Below, piece by piece: positions 24,612-36,617 of a stretch of 64,000 nt of DNA. Numbering within the stretch: the first letter of the stretch is position 1; each line of letters starts with the position of its first letter. Where the stretch lies: the NCBI GenBank assembly GCA_914767715.1, contig OU612071.1:5890001-5954000 (forward strand). Reading direction: 5' to 3'. The notes under the pieces were generated by a model, which saw only the letters and a list, made by a program, of their open reading frames with translations, was not told the origin of the DNA and made no database searches. Position numbers and translations under genes: made by a program. This DNA comes from Membranipora membranacea (lineage: Eukaryota; Bryozoa; Gymnolaemata; Cheilostomatida; Membraniporidae).

Positions 24612-26661
24612 ATGACTGGAAGTATTTCGGCATTCGTACTTTGCGTGCTAACAGTGCAATCATTGCAAGCAGCATCCATCAACAAGCCAACAACAACATC
24701 AACAACAACACCACCGATGAGCATAGATGAAGCGTGTCTATACGGTAAGACTATTTTTAAAAGCCATCGTTGCATCAATTAGAATTTGTAAAATTCTGAA
24801 ATTCATTATGATTATTCATTCATTTACTTGAAAAAGGACAGCAGAAGTTTTGCAGTCTTTGAGCAGATTTTATATCCCCGATTATTAGTACAGGTTCATT
24901 GCTAGGAAGTCAGTACGATCCGTGTCTGTTTTCATCTTCTCTATCATGCCCCCTGTAGTCTTGTATTAGTTTAGTTCTAGTTTGGTTGTATATATTTACG
25001 TTTGATGTACTGTCACCATAGTCAGCGACAGAGTCAGACTCATGGAGGTGATTCACTTCATTTTACTGGTCCATTGAATTCATTCAATCATATGCATTAG
25101 ATGGTCTGCGCATAGCATGCTATCCTAATTGGCGTGACGTCCTATCTTAAGTGCATTCGGAAGCGTGTGCATGGATGGCAAAGTAGGGACTTGCAAAAGT
25201 GTATATTAATGTCATTATCATCAACGCCTCACTATGTGGGAAATTGTTGAAAACGATTATATCAACATTCTCCAAAGTTTTATAAATATATTTCCTATGT
25301 ATAGTAATGACACGCTCCTGCAGCCAGAACCTTAAGATTTAGACCTACCTTTAGGATTTCTGCACAGTCTATCCACAATTTCATGTCAATCCTACAAGTT
25401 TGTTATTATTTTAGATCCACAAATATCAGAAGGATGCGGCCCTTATGATAATGGAACCTGTAATGCGGTTGAAATTTGCCTTTCAGATTGTGTAAGTAAT
25501 AAATATAATATCACATCATCTAAATTTGAAAGAAAAAAAAAAGCTCAGCTTATCATTTATAAATAATAAATAATAGCTTGCGTTTCATTATTTCTATCAA
25601 GTGTGCAAAAATGTCTCCTACTGTCCCTAGTATTATCACTGAATTAAATCACTTTGTTTGTAGATTCAGGCTGGCACAAATGCTGCAGGATTTTTTTGTG
25701 GCATAAGGTTCGCATATAACATGGGATATCAATGCGAGAGTGAATATTCTGACCAACTTGGAGACTGCATGGAGGTAAGACTGTTTGGATTATAAATTAA
25801 CTTTACCTACAGCATGTTGAGCAGCATAAAAGGAAACAAATATTATTGTACTCATCATAAATACATGTACCCCTACATGCATACATACTTACACACTGTA
25901 AATATGACATTTATTTTCAATCTGAGAGTAGAAAACTCATCATTCGGAGGGACTTAAAAATGGCAACAATGTGATTAATGAAAAAAAAGCTCATAGTATG
26001 GAGATTTGGAGGAAAATCTCCGTCTAGCTCAGAAATCAAACGAATTCATATGTTATACTTTTCTTGTCGTGAACTGAGATACTTTGCTAATTTGGAGTTT
26101 TCAGATCACAAAACCCTGTGTTAGGTTCTCGCAATAATTGTTTGGAGAGATACACAAATTGTTTCATATATTCTGGAGAAAACAAGGATTTGATAGGCCT
26201 TGCTTACTAACAGAACTTACAACCATTTCATACCTAATGTTAAATAATAACATATCCCAAAATACAAGCCGTGGGAGTCATTTTTTGCCCAAACAAAAAC
26301 TAATGATCCTAGCTCTCATCGTGCAGCATTCCCACATATCCTGATGTATGGTCATTGTCCATCGCTGCTCGCGTTCAGACTCATCCCTGCATATAAATCA
26401 AATCCTGATTGTCGTAAAATTTTCTTGTTGCTTCCCGTTGACAACACCTTCAACCGTCAAATCATCTCAACGGCAAATATGTATTTATTATAAATCATTT
26501 TTTAGAGAGTAACAAACAGGATACATTCTTCTTTTGATCCACCTGATGGAAATGGCATACTTGTAACTCCCCAAATTCAGGCTGCAATGATACACTGTTT
26601 CACAGCTAAGAGGAAAACTTGCTTTTCCACTGCTATGATGATGGCTTTTGGTGGTCCTTGA
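24612..26661 (+). CDS. four-exon secreted cysteine-rich protein (158 aa, unknown family)
   Basis: Exons 24612-24744, 25415-25491, 25664-25774 and 26506-26661 join in frame. Donors are GTAAGA, GTAAGT and GTAAGA; each acceptor follows a T-rich tract. Residues 1-20 form a signal peptide (MTGSISAFVLCVLTVQSLQA). A Thr-rich linker (KPTTTSTTTPP, 25-35) follows, then a domain with ten cysteines (42, 52, 60, 66, 70, 82, 94, 105, 138, 146), enough for five disulphides, and one N-glycosylation sequon at Asn57-Gly-Thr. The product should be secreted. No known family is recognised and no function is proposed. Conserved-looking words are GCGPYDNGTC and YQCESEYSD. CCAAT and TATA boxes lie upstream, and AATAAA follows the stop by about 90 bp. 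A pseudogene copy with the same exon phases lies at 34684. Confidence 0.85.
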
Positions 26662-26752
26662 CTCAACCAAAACAGCGCATTCTATTTCGACTAATTTCAT
26701 TACAATTCATCATTTTATTGTTCTTTATTATAATGAAATGCACTTTTAATGC

Positions 26753-26758
26753 AATAAA
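26753..26758 (+). terminator. poly(A) signal AATAAA of the secreted-protein gene
   Basis: Canonical hexamer 92 bp after the TGA in exon 4. T-rich sequence lies further downstream. Confidence 0.65.
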
Positions 26759-27348
26759 CATTATGAACAATAGTTTTCTATATTGATTATCTGGATCACA
26801 TTTTTTTGCAATGTCAACCTGAATTGTTTTATTCTTCAAAATACAAGTGATTGTCAAGTTTTTACCATCAGTTCACCATGAGTTATCAATAACAAAAAAC
26901 TGTCAAAATCTTGAAAAGTCGCTCTTTGTAGGATCTTATCACACCAAATAAAAACGACGACAACACAAATGCTGATCAATTGAATTGGATATATTTCAGT
27001 TCTGTGGTCATTTTCCATATACCTATTATTTATGAGAATTTTGATCATTACTTCCACAGTTGCAATTTAATATTTATATGGTCTAGATCTGACAAGGCAG
27101 TGTAGATCTGGTTTTATAAATTAATATACTAATATAAATAATATCATATGTAATATTAATATATATATTATATTTAATCTTATCACTAGAGTTACTTAGC
27201 TTACAAAGGGGTAAGAGATCAAGATGAGACTACTCTTTTGATACCCAGATCAACTGAAGTTTTAAGCGTGCAACCTCAGAATTTTTAACACATGGATATC
27301 AAATGCGTTGGATTAAGTTGAAATTAAAATTAAGTTATAAATATTGAT
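26759..27348. other. AT-rich intergenic stretch, no gene seen
   Basis: Contains dense TA repeats near 27120-27180. Short minus-strand frames without support. Confidence 0.45.
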
Positions 27349-27447
27349 TCATCCATCCAACAATCTTGTGTGGAATTGTGACCTTAGGAACCATAACAGT
27401 TATGGTTCCTAAGGTCACAATTCCACACAAGATTGTTGGATGGATGA
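27349..27447. repeat. 99-bp perfect palindrome
   Basis: Two 49-bp arms, perfect inverted complements, flank a single A at 27398 (CCATAAC-A-GTTATGG at the centre). The outer ends read TCATCCATCC and GGATGGATGA. It would extrude as a cruciform or fold as an RNA hairpin with almost no loop. Origin unclear: palindromic insertion, template switch or assembly artefact. Confidence 0.95.
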
Positions 27448-28148
27448 TCTTTACCCAAGTACATATCGGATCAGCTAGAACGCTGAGTTAGACAATAATT
27501 GGTTCTTTCAGTCTGTCATGGTAGTGTAAGCAACTTTAACAACATAGCATATACTCAAAGAGATTTCTATAGGAGATGCATGTTAGTCTGGGATATTCCG
27601 GGATATTCTGAGTTGTGTTTGATATTGGATATGTGGTATTATCTACTCATGTACCAGTATTGAATGAACCCATGTGCTTGTGTTGTGACTTTGTTTTGAT
27701 TGGCTGAGGAGTTTTGGTTTGTTGTTATATGGAGTTGTCTGTTCAAGTAGGGCTGAGTTGGCAACAACAGCGAAAAACCAACACACCCAACCTGTGTAGA
27801 TAACTCCAAATTTTTGGTCCCGATCTAAGTTGTAATTTTCATCATGGCAGGTTGGCATTCATAATGACACTTTCTTATTTGTTTACACTTATTGCACTGA
27901 CAACTTGTACCCAAAAACTGGCAAGAATAAACAAGGTCATAACATCAAATAAGAATATTTCATAGCACGAAATGATCACAACAATGTAGGGAACTCCAAT
28001 AATCACAGCAACGCAAACAATTATTCTTATGACACATACTAGTCTTTCAGGATGTGTTCTATGAGTAATAATCCAAGAAAGCTATCTGTGTCAACCCCAG
28101 CTCTTTTGAGAGTACAGTGTCATACCACTACCCTCCCTTTAGATAAGG
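27448..28148. other. intergenic stretch, no gene seen
   Basis: No supported coding or RNA feature. A 71-codon minus frame at 27643-27858 lacks any domain. Confidence 0.4.
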
Positions 28149-28294
28149 CATGATAAGGTAAATAGGTGTAGCTATGCATAGTGCACTAGTGCAAAGTCTT
28201 TGGAAAAATCATGCCAACCAAACCTAAAATGATTTTTCCACAGACTTTGCACTAGTGGTAATATGCACAGCTACACTTATTCGCCTTGTCATAC
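28149..28294. mobile_element. small hairpin (MITE-like) element
   Basis: Arms of about 65 bp are inverted copies with few mismatches (inner parts CACTAGTGCAAAGTCT and its complement), separated by a loop of about 16 bp. No coding capacity. Size and structure fit a miniature inverted-repeat element. Target duplication not resolved. Confidence 0.7.
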
Positions 28295-28499
28295 CTGATG
28301 TACTGATAATACGGATTACAATTGCGCTTATTATATTCATTTATTATATTATATCATTTTGTTGTCTCGATGTGAAATTGTAGTGACGCATTGTTATTGC
28401 AAAATAAATACGGAATTGATGTTTGCTCTTCTTCAGTTGAAAGTATGACAATTTATGTATTAGCCTACAAAGTTTGATTTGCCCAGTCAATATCACAAC

Positions 28500-28745
28500 A
28501 TATGGGGCCAAGTTCTTTATTTGGGGCCAAGTTTTATTAATTGGGGCCAAGTTTTGTACATGGGGCTCGGGCTAAGTTAGGCTCGGGCTAAGTTTGGCTC
28601 GGCTAAGTTTGGCTCGGGCTAAGTTAGGCTCGGGCTAAGTTAGGCTCGGACTTAGCTTGGCGTGGGCTAAGTTTGGCTCGGGCTAAGTTTTGCTCGGGCT
28701 AAATTTGGCTCAGGCTAAGTTTGGCTTGGGCTTGTCTTGTTTTGG
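28500..28745 (+). repeat. 16-bp minisatellite (GGCTCGGGCTAAGTTT)
   Basis: About ten copies of a 16-bp unit with length variants. It is preceded by three TTGGGGCCAAGTTTT units at 28500-28555. GC-richer than its surroundings. No coding role. Confidence 0.85.
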
Positions 28746-28829
28746 TTTATGAGGGGGGGCTGAGATAGAATGGAATAAATCAGTCAGAATAAAGGATATA
28801 TATGGGACCCATCATATTCAGAGGCCCCA

Positions 28830-29610
28830 GACAAATTTGATTTAGCATATATTGGTAGTAAATCTGTCAGACAATTTTATAATGCCAGCCAGATCCATCA
28901 CCTTAATGCAAAGTTGTGTTTTAAGGTTTGGATATGTATCTATTTTGAGTGTTTTCTTCCTGATTTTTGAGTAATTTTGGCAGTCAAAAATAAAGTGAGT
29001 ACTTGAATCCGATATCACACCGCATTTAGGACAGGATGACTCGTCAGCAGTGTTTATTTTGTTCAAGTGTTCTCTGAATAGACCATGACCTGTAATAGTA
29101 TTTACAACATAAGTGGCCTTCTGAGTTGCAACAGGTGTTTTGATATTTGACCCTTGATATGTCTCGTAATGGGTTTTTTTTATACTTATTTTTAGTCGAA
29201 CCACTTATCTTCAAAAGCGCTGATAGCTTGTTCTTTGATTTTTTGTTTTATGACTGTTTGAGCAATAGGGTTCAGGATCGATGGCATCAAGCGCACCTCC
29301 AAGGTTTACAAGCTGGTGTTGTTTTAAAAGCACAAGTTGCCAGTAAAAAAGGGGACCTGTTAATTCTGGCAATATTGGCTGAACATGAGGTTTTTTGGAC
29401 TGCTTTAAACCAGACCAAAGCACCATGAAGAAAGCCAGGCTGTAATATTGATTGTAGGATGCATAATATCTGTTTAGGGCGAGTCCCCATGTTTTGTTGA
29501 TTGCATTTTTACACATCCCACACGGTGTGCCTGCTAATTCCCAATGCCAATTGAAGGTGATCACCCTAGAAGTTTGAGAGGCCATAACTTCATCAATTTT
29601 TGGATTCTAA
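28830..29610 (-). pseudogene. non-LTR retrotransposon remnant (RT thumb and C-terminal Cys motif)
   Basis: Minus-strand pieces in two frames match the end of a LINE polyprotein. CKNAINKTWGLAL and LHGALVWFKAVQ, then INRSPFLLATCAFKTTPA, match the region after the reverse transcriptase core. After a frame change and stop, ITGHGLFREHLNKI and SSCPKCGVISDSSTHFIFDC match the C-terminal CCHC-like end. The frame change near 29490-29290 and the lack of the intervening RNase H length show that it is a truncated, inactive copy. The upstream RT core is missing. Confidence 0.72.
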
Positions 29611-30218
29611 AGCTGGAAATCGCTCACATGATCGAATAAAATATAGAGAATAAGATGTGATACAAAATAGCAGCCTCAAACTAAATCTTTAAGATCTTTC
29701 TATCTAATATCAAAATATAGATGACTTTCTTTGCGAATGAGAGAAGAATATAATTTATAATGGGGTACCGTCATAAGTAAAACACCTAGCTACCACATGT
29801 TAATTGACTTCCTAGGCAATATCTTGTAAACTACTTAAACCATATTTTTATAAGGAGATTTGCCAAAACATCTGGTATCTAATCTGACAAACATACCAAG
29901 CCTCAAAAAGGTGGAAATGACACCCTTATTACTACATGAAGTGTGGCATATAACTATTCATGTAACATCAAACTATATATCCATCATCCTCTACATTCAT
30001 TGTAGCAGTTACAAACCAATCCAATTCAATTTTTCAATCTGTTAGTCTCTTGGAAGAAATTCGGACAGGGATTATCAACGGATCCTTCAAACACAATACG
30101 TTATCATTGTTTCTCTTTTTTTCCGACAATTTTTGGCCCTGACAAAGAGAAAATAAAGAACCATCAGATATCAACTCATATATGAAAATCAAGGAAAGTT
30201 GCAGAAAGTATGAATTAT
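29611..30218. other. intergenic stretch, no gene seen
   Basis: AT-rich. A segment with TCTGACAAACATACCAAGCC near 29882 is repeated near 39760, so it contains another dispersed repeat fragment. No gene supported. Confidence 0.45.
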
Positions 30219-30224
30219 TCATGA

Positions 30225-32048
30225 CCATAGAGTTATTATATACTCTAGAGTGGTCAATGTGTACAAAAATAGCATCAGTTTTTGTCCTACTTAATTATTG
30301 CGAAATCCATGACGCGACGCAATCCGGTTGTGCATGGCCAGTGCCTGTATCATATAATTTATCATTGAGAATATAGGAACTGGGTACGAAAATTTAAGTT
30401 TTAGAGCGCTTATAGCCATTTTTTCGGCAAAAATTTCATAGCACGCTATGTTGAACACTTGTAGGTATTTTCACTTGCAGCCATTGGAAAAAATTTCTAT
30501 TTTTTCCCATCACACATCCTGAAAACACATCATTGTGATGAAAAAAATTTACCGGGCTAGCTTGTTTATTCTACTGCCACTTGCCAGCCATATAAGCTGT
30601 GTCCTGTCTCTCTTACTCATATGTTACACATTCAGTGGGTTTTTTTTATTTTCGTTTAAATGAAGTACGAGTAGCCTGTGAACAAGTGATCGGAGGTGTA
30701 AAAGTTTGCAGCTTGCCTCGTTTTCAGTCACAGTGTACATGTCAAGATTCAGATTTGCTCTCCAGATAACGTTACTTTATTGAGGGTATTATTATAGGTT
30801 TTTTGTTTCTCATGTCAAAGAAGATCAATTAAGATTGGTGCTAAAATCAGATGTGGCGTTACTGTCAGACCTCATTGCTCATAAGATCAATTTTTGGCTG
30901 CCTCTCTTATATTTTTATAGCATCAATCCATTTCTGCCGGAGAATCACAGCTGTATGAAATACTAACTCTGGTCATTTCAAAGGATTGAACACTTCTACT
31001 ACACTAATCCCCCTTCCCTCAAAACTACGCAAACAAATACACATATATACGTCAACTGCCAGTGCCTTTCCCGGAGTATATACAAAATATTATGAATGAT
31101 GCCGAAGTTGCCATCTCAACTAATTTACAAACACAAACAAACAACCATAGTCATAATAATCATACCAGAAATTTGTATCAAACATCCACAACGACCGCTC
31201 TGAAGCAAATGGTCCCTTATTTCAAGTATTGTGAGAAATCAGAAATATCTGTCAACTTAAAATGTCACATTAGTGAGTATTGTTCTGAAAAATCTGGAGT
31301 CCGTCTGGATAGGTATGTATGTGAGTTTTCCATTCAAAGATGCACTTGATACTCAGTGACTTATCAAAAAAGTTTGTTACAAAATGCATTCATTTATATG
31401 CTTTCAAAACCTGCTGTGTATGGTTGAATGGTTTTGCGAATTCAAAAACTAGAGGACACCACCGGAGAGGGAATTTAGAGCTCTAAATGGCATAGCCAAA
31501 TCTAAACGCCGAATCTTAGTCAGAACCGTATATAAATTGCTTCTGCAATGGCGGAACTTAGCGGCCAACTTTTAACCTCCAGTCAGCTTTTCCAAAAGCT
31601 ATGTGTACATCTTATACTGAACAAATAACATTAACTCACTTGATGGCTTACATATGAGTAAAAGAGACAGAATCCAACTTATGGTTGAGAGAAACGTGGA
31701 AAAAACAAGCAAGCTCGGTAATTTTTTTCTCATCACAATGATGTGTTTGCTGTTGGGGGTTTGGCTTATTTTGATTGGAAAACATAGAAAAATTTACCAA
31801 TGGCTGCAAGTGAAAATGCCTACAAGTGTTCCACATGGCGTGACATGAAAACTTTTCCGAAAAAATGGCTATTAGCGCTGCAAAACATAAATTTTCATGC
31901 TCAATTCCTATATTCTCAATGATAACTTATATGATACAGGCACAAGCCATGCACAACCAGATTGCACCGCGTCATGGATTTCGCAATAATTAAGTAGGAC
32001 GTTTTGAGCACTGCATTGTCCACTCTAGAGTATATAATAACTCTATGT
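30225..32048. mobile_element. 1.8-kb terminal-inverted-repeat element
   Basis: Inverted ends start CCATAGAGTTATTATATACT on the left and ACATAGAGTTATTATATACT on the reverse complement of the right. They stay alignable for about 430 bp (to about 30665 and from about 31615), including ATTGCGAAATCCATGACGCG and CACTTGCAGCCATTGG. TCATGA at 30219-30224 and 32049-32054 is the probable 6-bp target duplication. The centre has a 95-codon frame with no recognisable transposase, so it is non-autonomous. Confidence 0.82.
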
Positions 32049-32079
32049 TCATGACTCAAAGAAGATTTGCCTTTTTTTG

Positions 32080-32330
32080 TTATTTAGGAGAGAGCATATG
32101 GATATTCAATTGATTTCTGTCGGACAGCTGGAAGTTTACCCTACATGGAGGAAAGTGGGGAAAATTTTATTCCTTTTTATGAGACCCACATGTGTTGCTT
32201 TGCTAATCACAGACAGTGTGAAGTCTTCCTGACTCACAGAAAATTGGCCTGTTTTTGTTATTTAGAGGAGAGGAGAGCATACGGACATTTAATTGATTTC
32301 TGCCATCTTGAAACACCTGTCACTAAGAAA
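32080..32330 (+). repeat. partial tandem duplication of about 180 bp
   Basis: A block with TTTTTGTTATTTAG, GAGAGCAT and ATTGATTTCTG occurs at 32086-32122 and again at 32253-32304. An open frame of 119 codons (32145-32504) crosses it, but no domain is seen. Confidence 0.5.
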
Positions 32331-34560
32331 ACTGACCGTGATAATACTAACCATTTCCTAATCACTTCAAATGGTAGGTGTAACTACACTGGAATATGTG
32401 TATATCAATTACGATTATCAAATATTGGGCTGTGTGATGTGTGTGTGTGTGCACACTTTTCCGTTTTGTTGCATATGAACTATTTAAAAATCATGAATGC
32501 CTAAATTTTATAGTTTAATAATTTGTATCATATCCCCTTTGTTGAGAAAGATCATAAAATATACGGATATTCATTATTATCATTATCATGGAAGTGTACT
32601 CTGCATTATTGGAAGATACTGTGCACATGTGCTAAAAGAAAGGCTTAAATAACGGGATTCCTTGCGAAAGATGACTTTGCTATTGCCTAATTTTTGCAAT
32701 TAGATATATTTTGATAACCTGTTTTCTTTGAATATTATTAACATGGGAGTTTACCATGCATGTTTGAAGGAAATTCATGTTTATCCCTCCTTTCTTCAGA
32801 CCCAGTGGAGCTATATGTGCTATATCATGGATATTAGGTGCAATAATATAAATGACTAAATAACGAGATTCATTGTATATGATACTAGGGTAAATGGTTT
32901 TTCCTTTTCCCTTTTTGTCATTTACTGACTTTTGTTTTATTTTTAAAATTTATAAGTAATGTTTGTAAACTGACGCTGTTATGATTAAAATATGTGATTC
33001 CCTTACATTTTGGGCTGTATTTTGCACCAGCATTTGTCCTTGCAATTTATCTCTGCCAGCACTGGTTTGTGAGATCTCAAATCTCATTAAGCTTGAACTG
33101 AACGGAAACCCAGGTTTTACAGCTGACAATACCTGAGAATTAAACCCTGGCCTGATAAGTAATAAGTATTATGTGATACCTGCCAACAACTAAATGATGC
33201 GCAGAGAGCGTAATATTAAGTTATAACTGTACATTGTGCCTTTCTTTATTACAAAGAAAAGGCGAATGGAACTAGTTGCAAAAAACACAAAACAAACAGT
33301 CAGATAAACCCTGTGTGGTTTCAACATTGTCTCTACCCAAAGGAAAAGTCAAAACCCTGTGGCTGGCAGTCAAATGTCTAACTGAATGCCAATAGAATCT
33401 CGACAATTCGCTGGCTGGTACTATCTGGACAGTTTTCCAATCCGCAGGAATTCAAATTTAATTTTGACAGGCCTGTTTCTGGAAAACTTTCAACCCGATA
33501 GTTTTAAAATTTTAACATGTGACTTTGTTATGAAATGATTTGATTACCATGAGTTTACATTTCTATACAAGGATTTTTTAATCCCTTAATTACAATTAAC
33601 GAAGCCAGATAGACTTTTATCGCAGGGAAAATAAATAAATCACAGCGCGATAAAGATATATCTGCCAATGAAGCCAGCGTTCATAATGATGTAACAAGGA
33701 TGAGAGTAAGAATTTTGGGTAGGATTCTTATGTATTTCACATGAAATAAGTTGATAAAAGATTCTCAGCACACAGAGACATCTTTCTCTGCCATATTACA
33801 CTTTTTTGGTTGGCAGTTTTTAGAAAAGTCCACTGTTTTAACTTGATTTGGAGGTCCTTTTTCTGGTCTATGTAGGTAACTCGCTACTGAAGATTAGTCT
33901 TAGCTATGTTTTACACCCATTGACCTTGGCTGCAAATATAACGTAACTTGAATGCACAGCAAAGGGAATTGCCAGCAAAGGGGAATTTTAATTAGGACTC
34001 TTTCTCAGATATTATTTACAATTAGATATTTTTGAATGAAGCAGATAATCTATAAACAAAACAAACATTATATTTGTGACCAAAGAGACACACTAAGTTT
34101 GTTAATCTGCTTACAGGAGATTACGTCGACATTCAACAATGCTTAAACTGATTTGTTTAGTGATAGGACAACCTAACAGGGTTACTTGGCCATTTTTTTC
34201 AGCCAAAGTAGTGAAATCTATTATTGACTACTCCTCTACTTCCCAAGCATACCTAGACTATACTGAGAACTATATGAGAAAAGTGCAGATCAAAAAATTG
34301 CTTAGAAAGGCAGTAATTATAACTTGATATCCAAAATGGCCTTAGTATTATAAAAGATTTTTTTGGTTTGGCCAGATAGCACTTTTTCGTGCTGGACCAG
34401 CGAATTATTAAAAGTTATTGTATGTCACAAATATTGAATTTGGTATTGGCTAGCTCTATCTGGGAACAAGATGAAACCAGTAGACAAAACCTTCAAATAA
34501 CAGTTATTGATGATCATTTATTGGCTTACGGCTTACAAGATGAGCTGGTTGGATGTTTAC
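32331..34560. other. intergenic stretch, no gene seen
   Basis: AT-rich. Short frames only. A fragment with CAATAGAATCTCGACAATT near 33389 resembles one near 40217, a minor dispersed repeat. Confidence 0.45.
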
Positions 34561-34565
34561 TAGAC

Positions 34566-34610
34566 CAACCAATATCTGCCTTCAATACTTACTTGTATTT
34601 AAGTATAAAT
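34566..34610 (+). promoter_or_regulatory. relic promoter of the secreted-protein pseudogene
   Basis: CCAACCAAT-type sequence near 34565 and TATAAAT at 34604-34610, followed by AGCTGCAG. Collinear with the CCAAT/TATA pair at 24491-24538. Confidence 0.6.
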
Positions 34611-34683
34611 AGCTGCAGTAAATTTCCTTCCAAGCACAACAACTTTCTTTCACTTCCTGGCAGTAAAGCTAACTCACTTTGAA

Positions 34684-36400
34684 ATGACTGGAAGTATTTC
34701 AGCAGTTGTACATTGCGTGCTAATAGTGCAATCATTGTCACCAGCGATGGGATTCACTTATAAGAATTGCAAATATGGTAAGAGTTTATCTGTTCGGCAG
34801 CAGTCACTGTATATAATTACAAGTGAAAGCTTCTCATATTTATCTCTTCATTCATTCGCTTATTTAGAAAGGACAACAGAAGTTGTGCACTCTTTGAGCA
34901 GAACCAATTAATACTTGATTAATGCAGGTATTTTACAATCCTAGTCTGTCTTCAGTTTCAAAATTGCAGATTCCCAGATTCCAAGATTTGGGCCTACCAC
35001 CGGAATCATTGCATAGTCTATCAAACCTCCAAGGGTGTTATTATTTTAGATACAGAGTTAACAAATGGATGCGGTCCATACGATGATGAAAGCTGTAAAC
35101 CTCTCGATACTTGATTTGGATGCGTGAGTATTATATGATATCATAATTATTATCAAAATTGAAAAATTACTTGATTTCATTATTTTATTTGATTGTCTTG
35201 TTTATTGTTTTACAACTCTTATCATCATGTTAACAGTAATAATGCCCACACACTTCTCAATCTCTTCAAAATCTACCCAGCAACGGTTCATTGAATTGTA
35301 AATACTTACCATCGAGTGAAGCACAATCTGCACCCAAAGTTACAAAATACCTAGCCTCTTTCATTCACTCTCAATAATATGTAAATAAAAATATCGAGGT
35401 GTTACTTAATTTTGCACTGGTGTGAATAGCAAGTGAATCATCATCTATATTCAATTCGTCATGATGCCCGTTGCTGGGATCAGAAGTTAGCGCAGTGAAT
35501 TGTATTACCTGAAATCTTATTCAAAAGATTTTAAGGTCGCAAGATGAGCTGAGGCCACTTTTGCTCCAGATTTATCAATCCTTTCTAATCTGTGATTTCC
35601 TCTTGTTCTAAGACTGGTAGAGATTCATAGTTTTTTACACCATAAAATTCAGCTGTGTCTGCTGAGGGTGAGCTAAATTTGTCTTCCTCAAATTAACACA
35701 GCATGGATATAAAAGCAGCTGATCAAGGTGCTGTTGTGGGAATTAACAGTGGATATCTTTGTCATGCTTAATCCGATCAACATGCACCTTCATTGCATGG
35801 TGCATTTTAAATTAATCCTAATAAATTAAATTTTTATGAGGCTTCACGAAATACTACCAAAAGTCTTCGATACTCTATGTATAATAAAAAAAGCAGAATG
35901 GGAATCGAAGTACCGGTTGTTGAGAAATTCAAATGTGAAGTCAATTTTTGCAAAAGTGCACAAGATCACTGTACATCTCCATTTTTTTTTCGACATGTAC
36001 AACCTCTTTGTTTGAATATGCAGGCAGCCCCTTCAGGCTCAGAAGCTTATAGCTTCTTGTGTTCGCTGTATTTTGATGTTGTCATGGATTATCAATGCGA
36101 GAATGACTATTCTGGCCACATTGTTGATGTCCGCCAGGTAAGAAAGCTTAGTTAATGAAAAAGCCTTAACCACAAAGAAAAAAACGATAATCTTGTATAA
36201 TTTATATTTATATTTATGTATCCACATTCATAAATATATTAAATGTGTATATATATATATATAAAGTCATATCTATATTTATACTGAGACAGCTGTGAGC
36301 CTGTGTTGCAAATTTTTTTGTGTCATATCACAAACCTCAAGCCTATAGGGAGGGTCAAAATATGAGGCTAATGATACATTTTGTCATCAACTTCCAGGCA
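34684..36400 (+). pseudogene. duplicate of the secreted cysteine-rich protein gene, inactivated
   Basis: Exon 1 (34684-34777) encodes MTGSISAVVHCVLIVQSL and ends in phase 1 before GTAAGA, as in the intact gene at 24612. Exon 2 (35050-35123) encodes DTELTNGCGPYDDESCKPL, but TGA at 35112-35114 replaces the codon of Cys66. Exon 3-like sequence at about 36017-36136 encodes DYQCENDYSG before GTAAGA. Its acceptor has shifted or been lost: the position matching the intact gene lacks AG, and the nearest AG is at 36024-36025. A weak exon 4 match (AATGATACATTTTGTCA) lies near 36370. The Thr-rich linker is absent. A truncated secreted peptide ending in exon 2 remains formally possible. Confidence 0.72.
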
Positions 36401-36617
36401 AGCAAGAACCTACCTGTCTTTAATCTGTTGGCCCATAGTCTTCTTGCTTATCACTCAAGATAGGAATAATTTTATTATGTGATGTGTCATCGTTGACATA
36501 GACACTTTAGCTAGATTTCTCCTAGCGTATAATTTGAAGTTCAGATAAAAAGATATCACTTGTTCATTATTTTTGTTTTTTACTCAAACAGCGTCATTAT
36601 GTTGAATAAAATTGTAA

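Noticed and set aside
31062-31349. 95-codon frame within the 1.8-kb element as a transposase
   Set aside because: No catalytic motif or DNA-binding domain; Asn/Thr-rich low-complexity composition.
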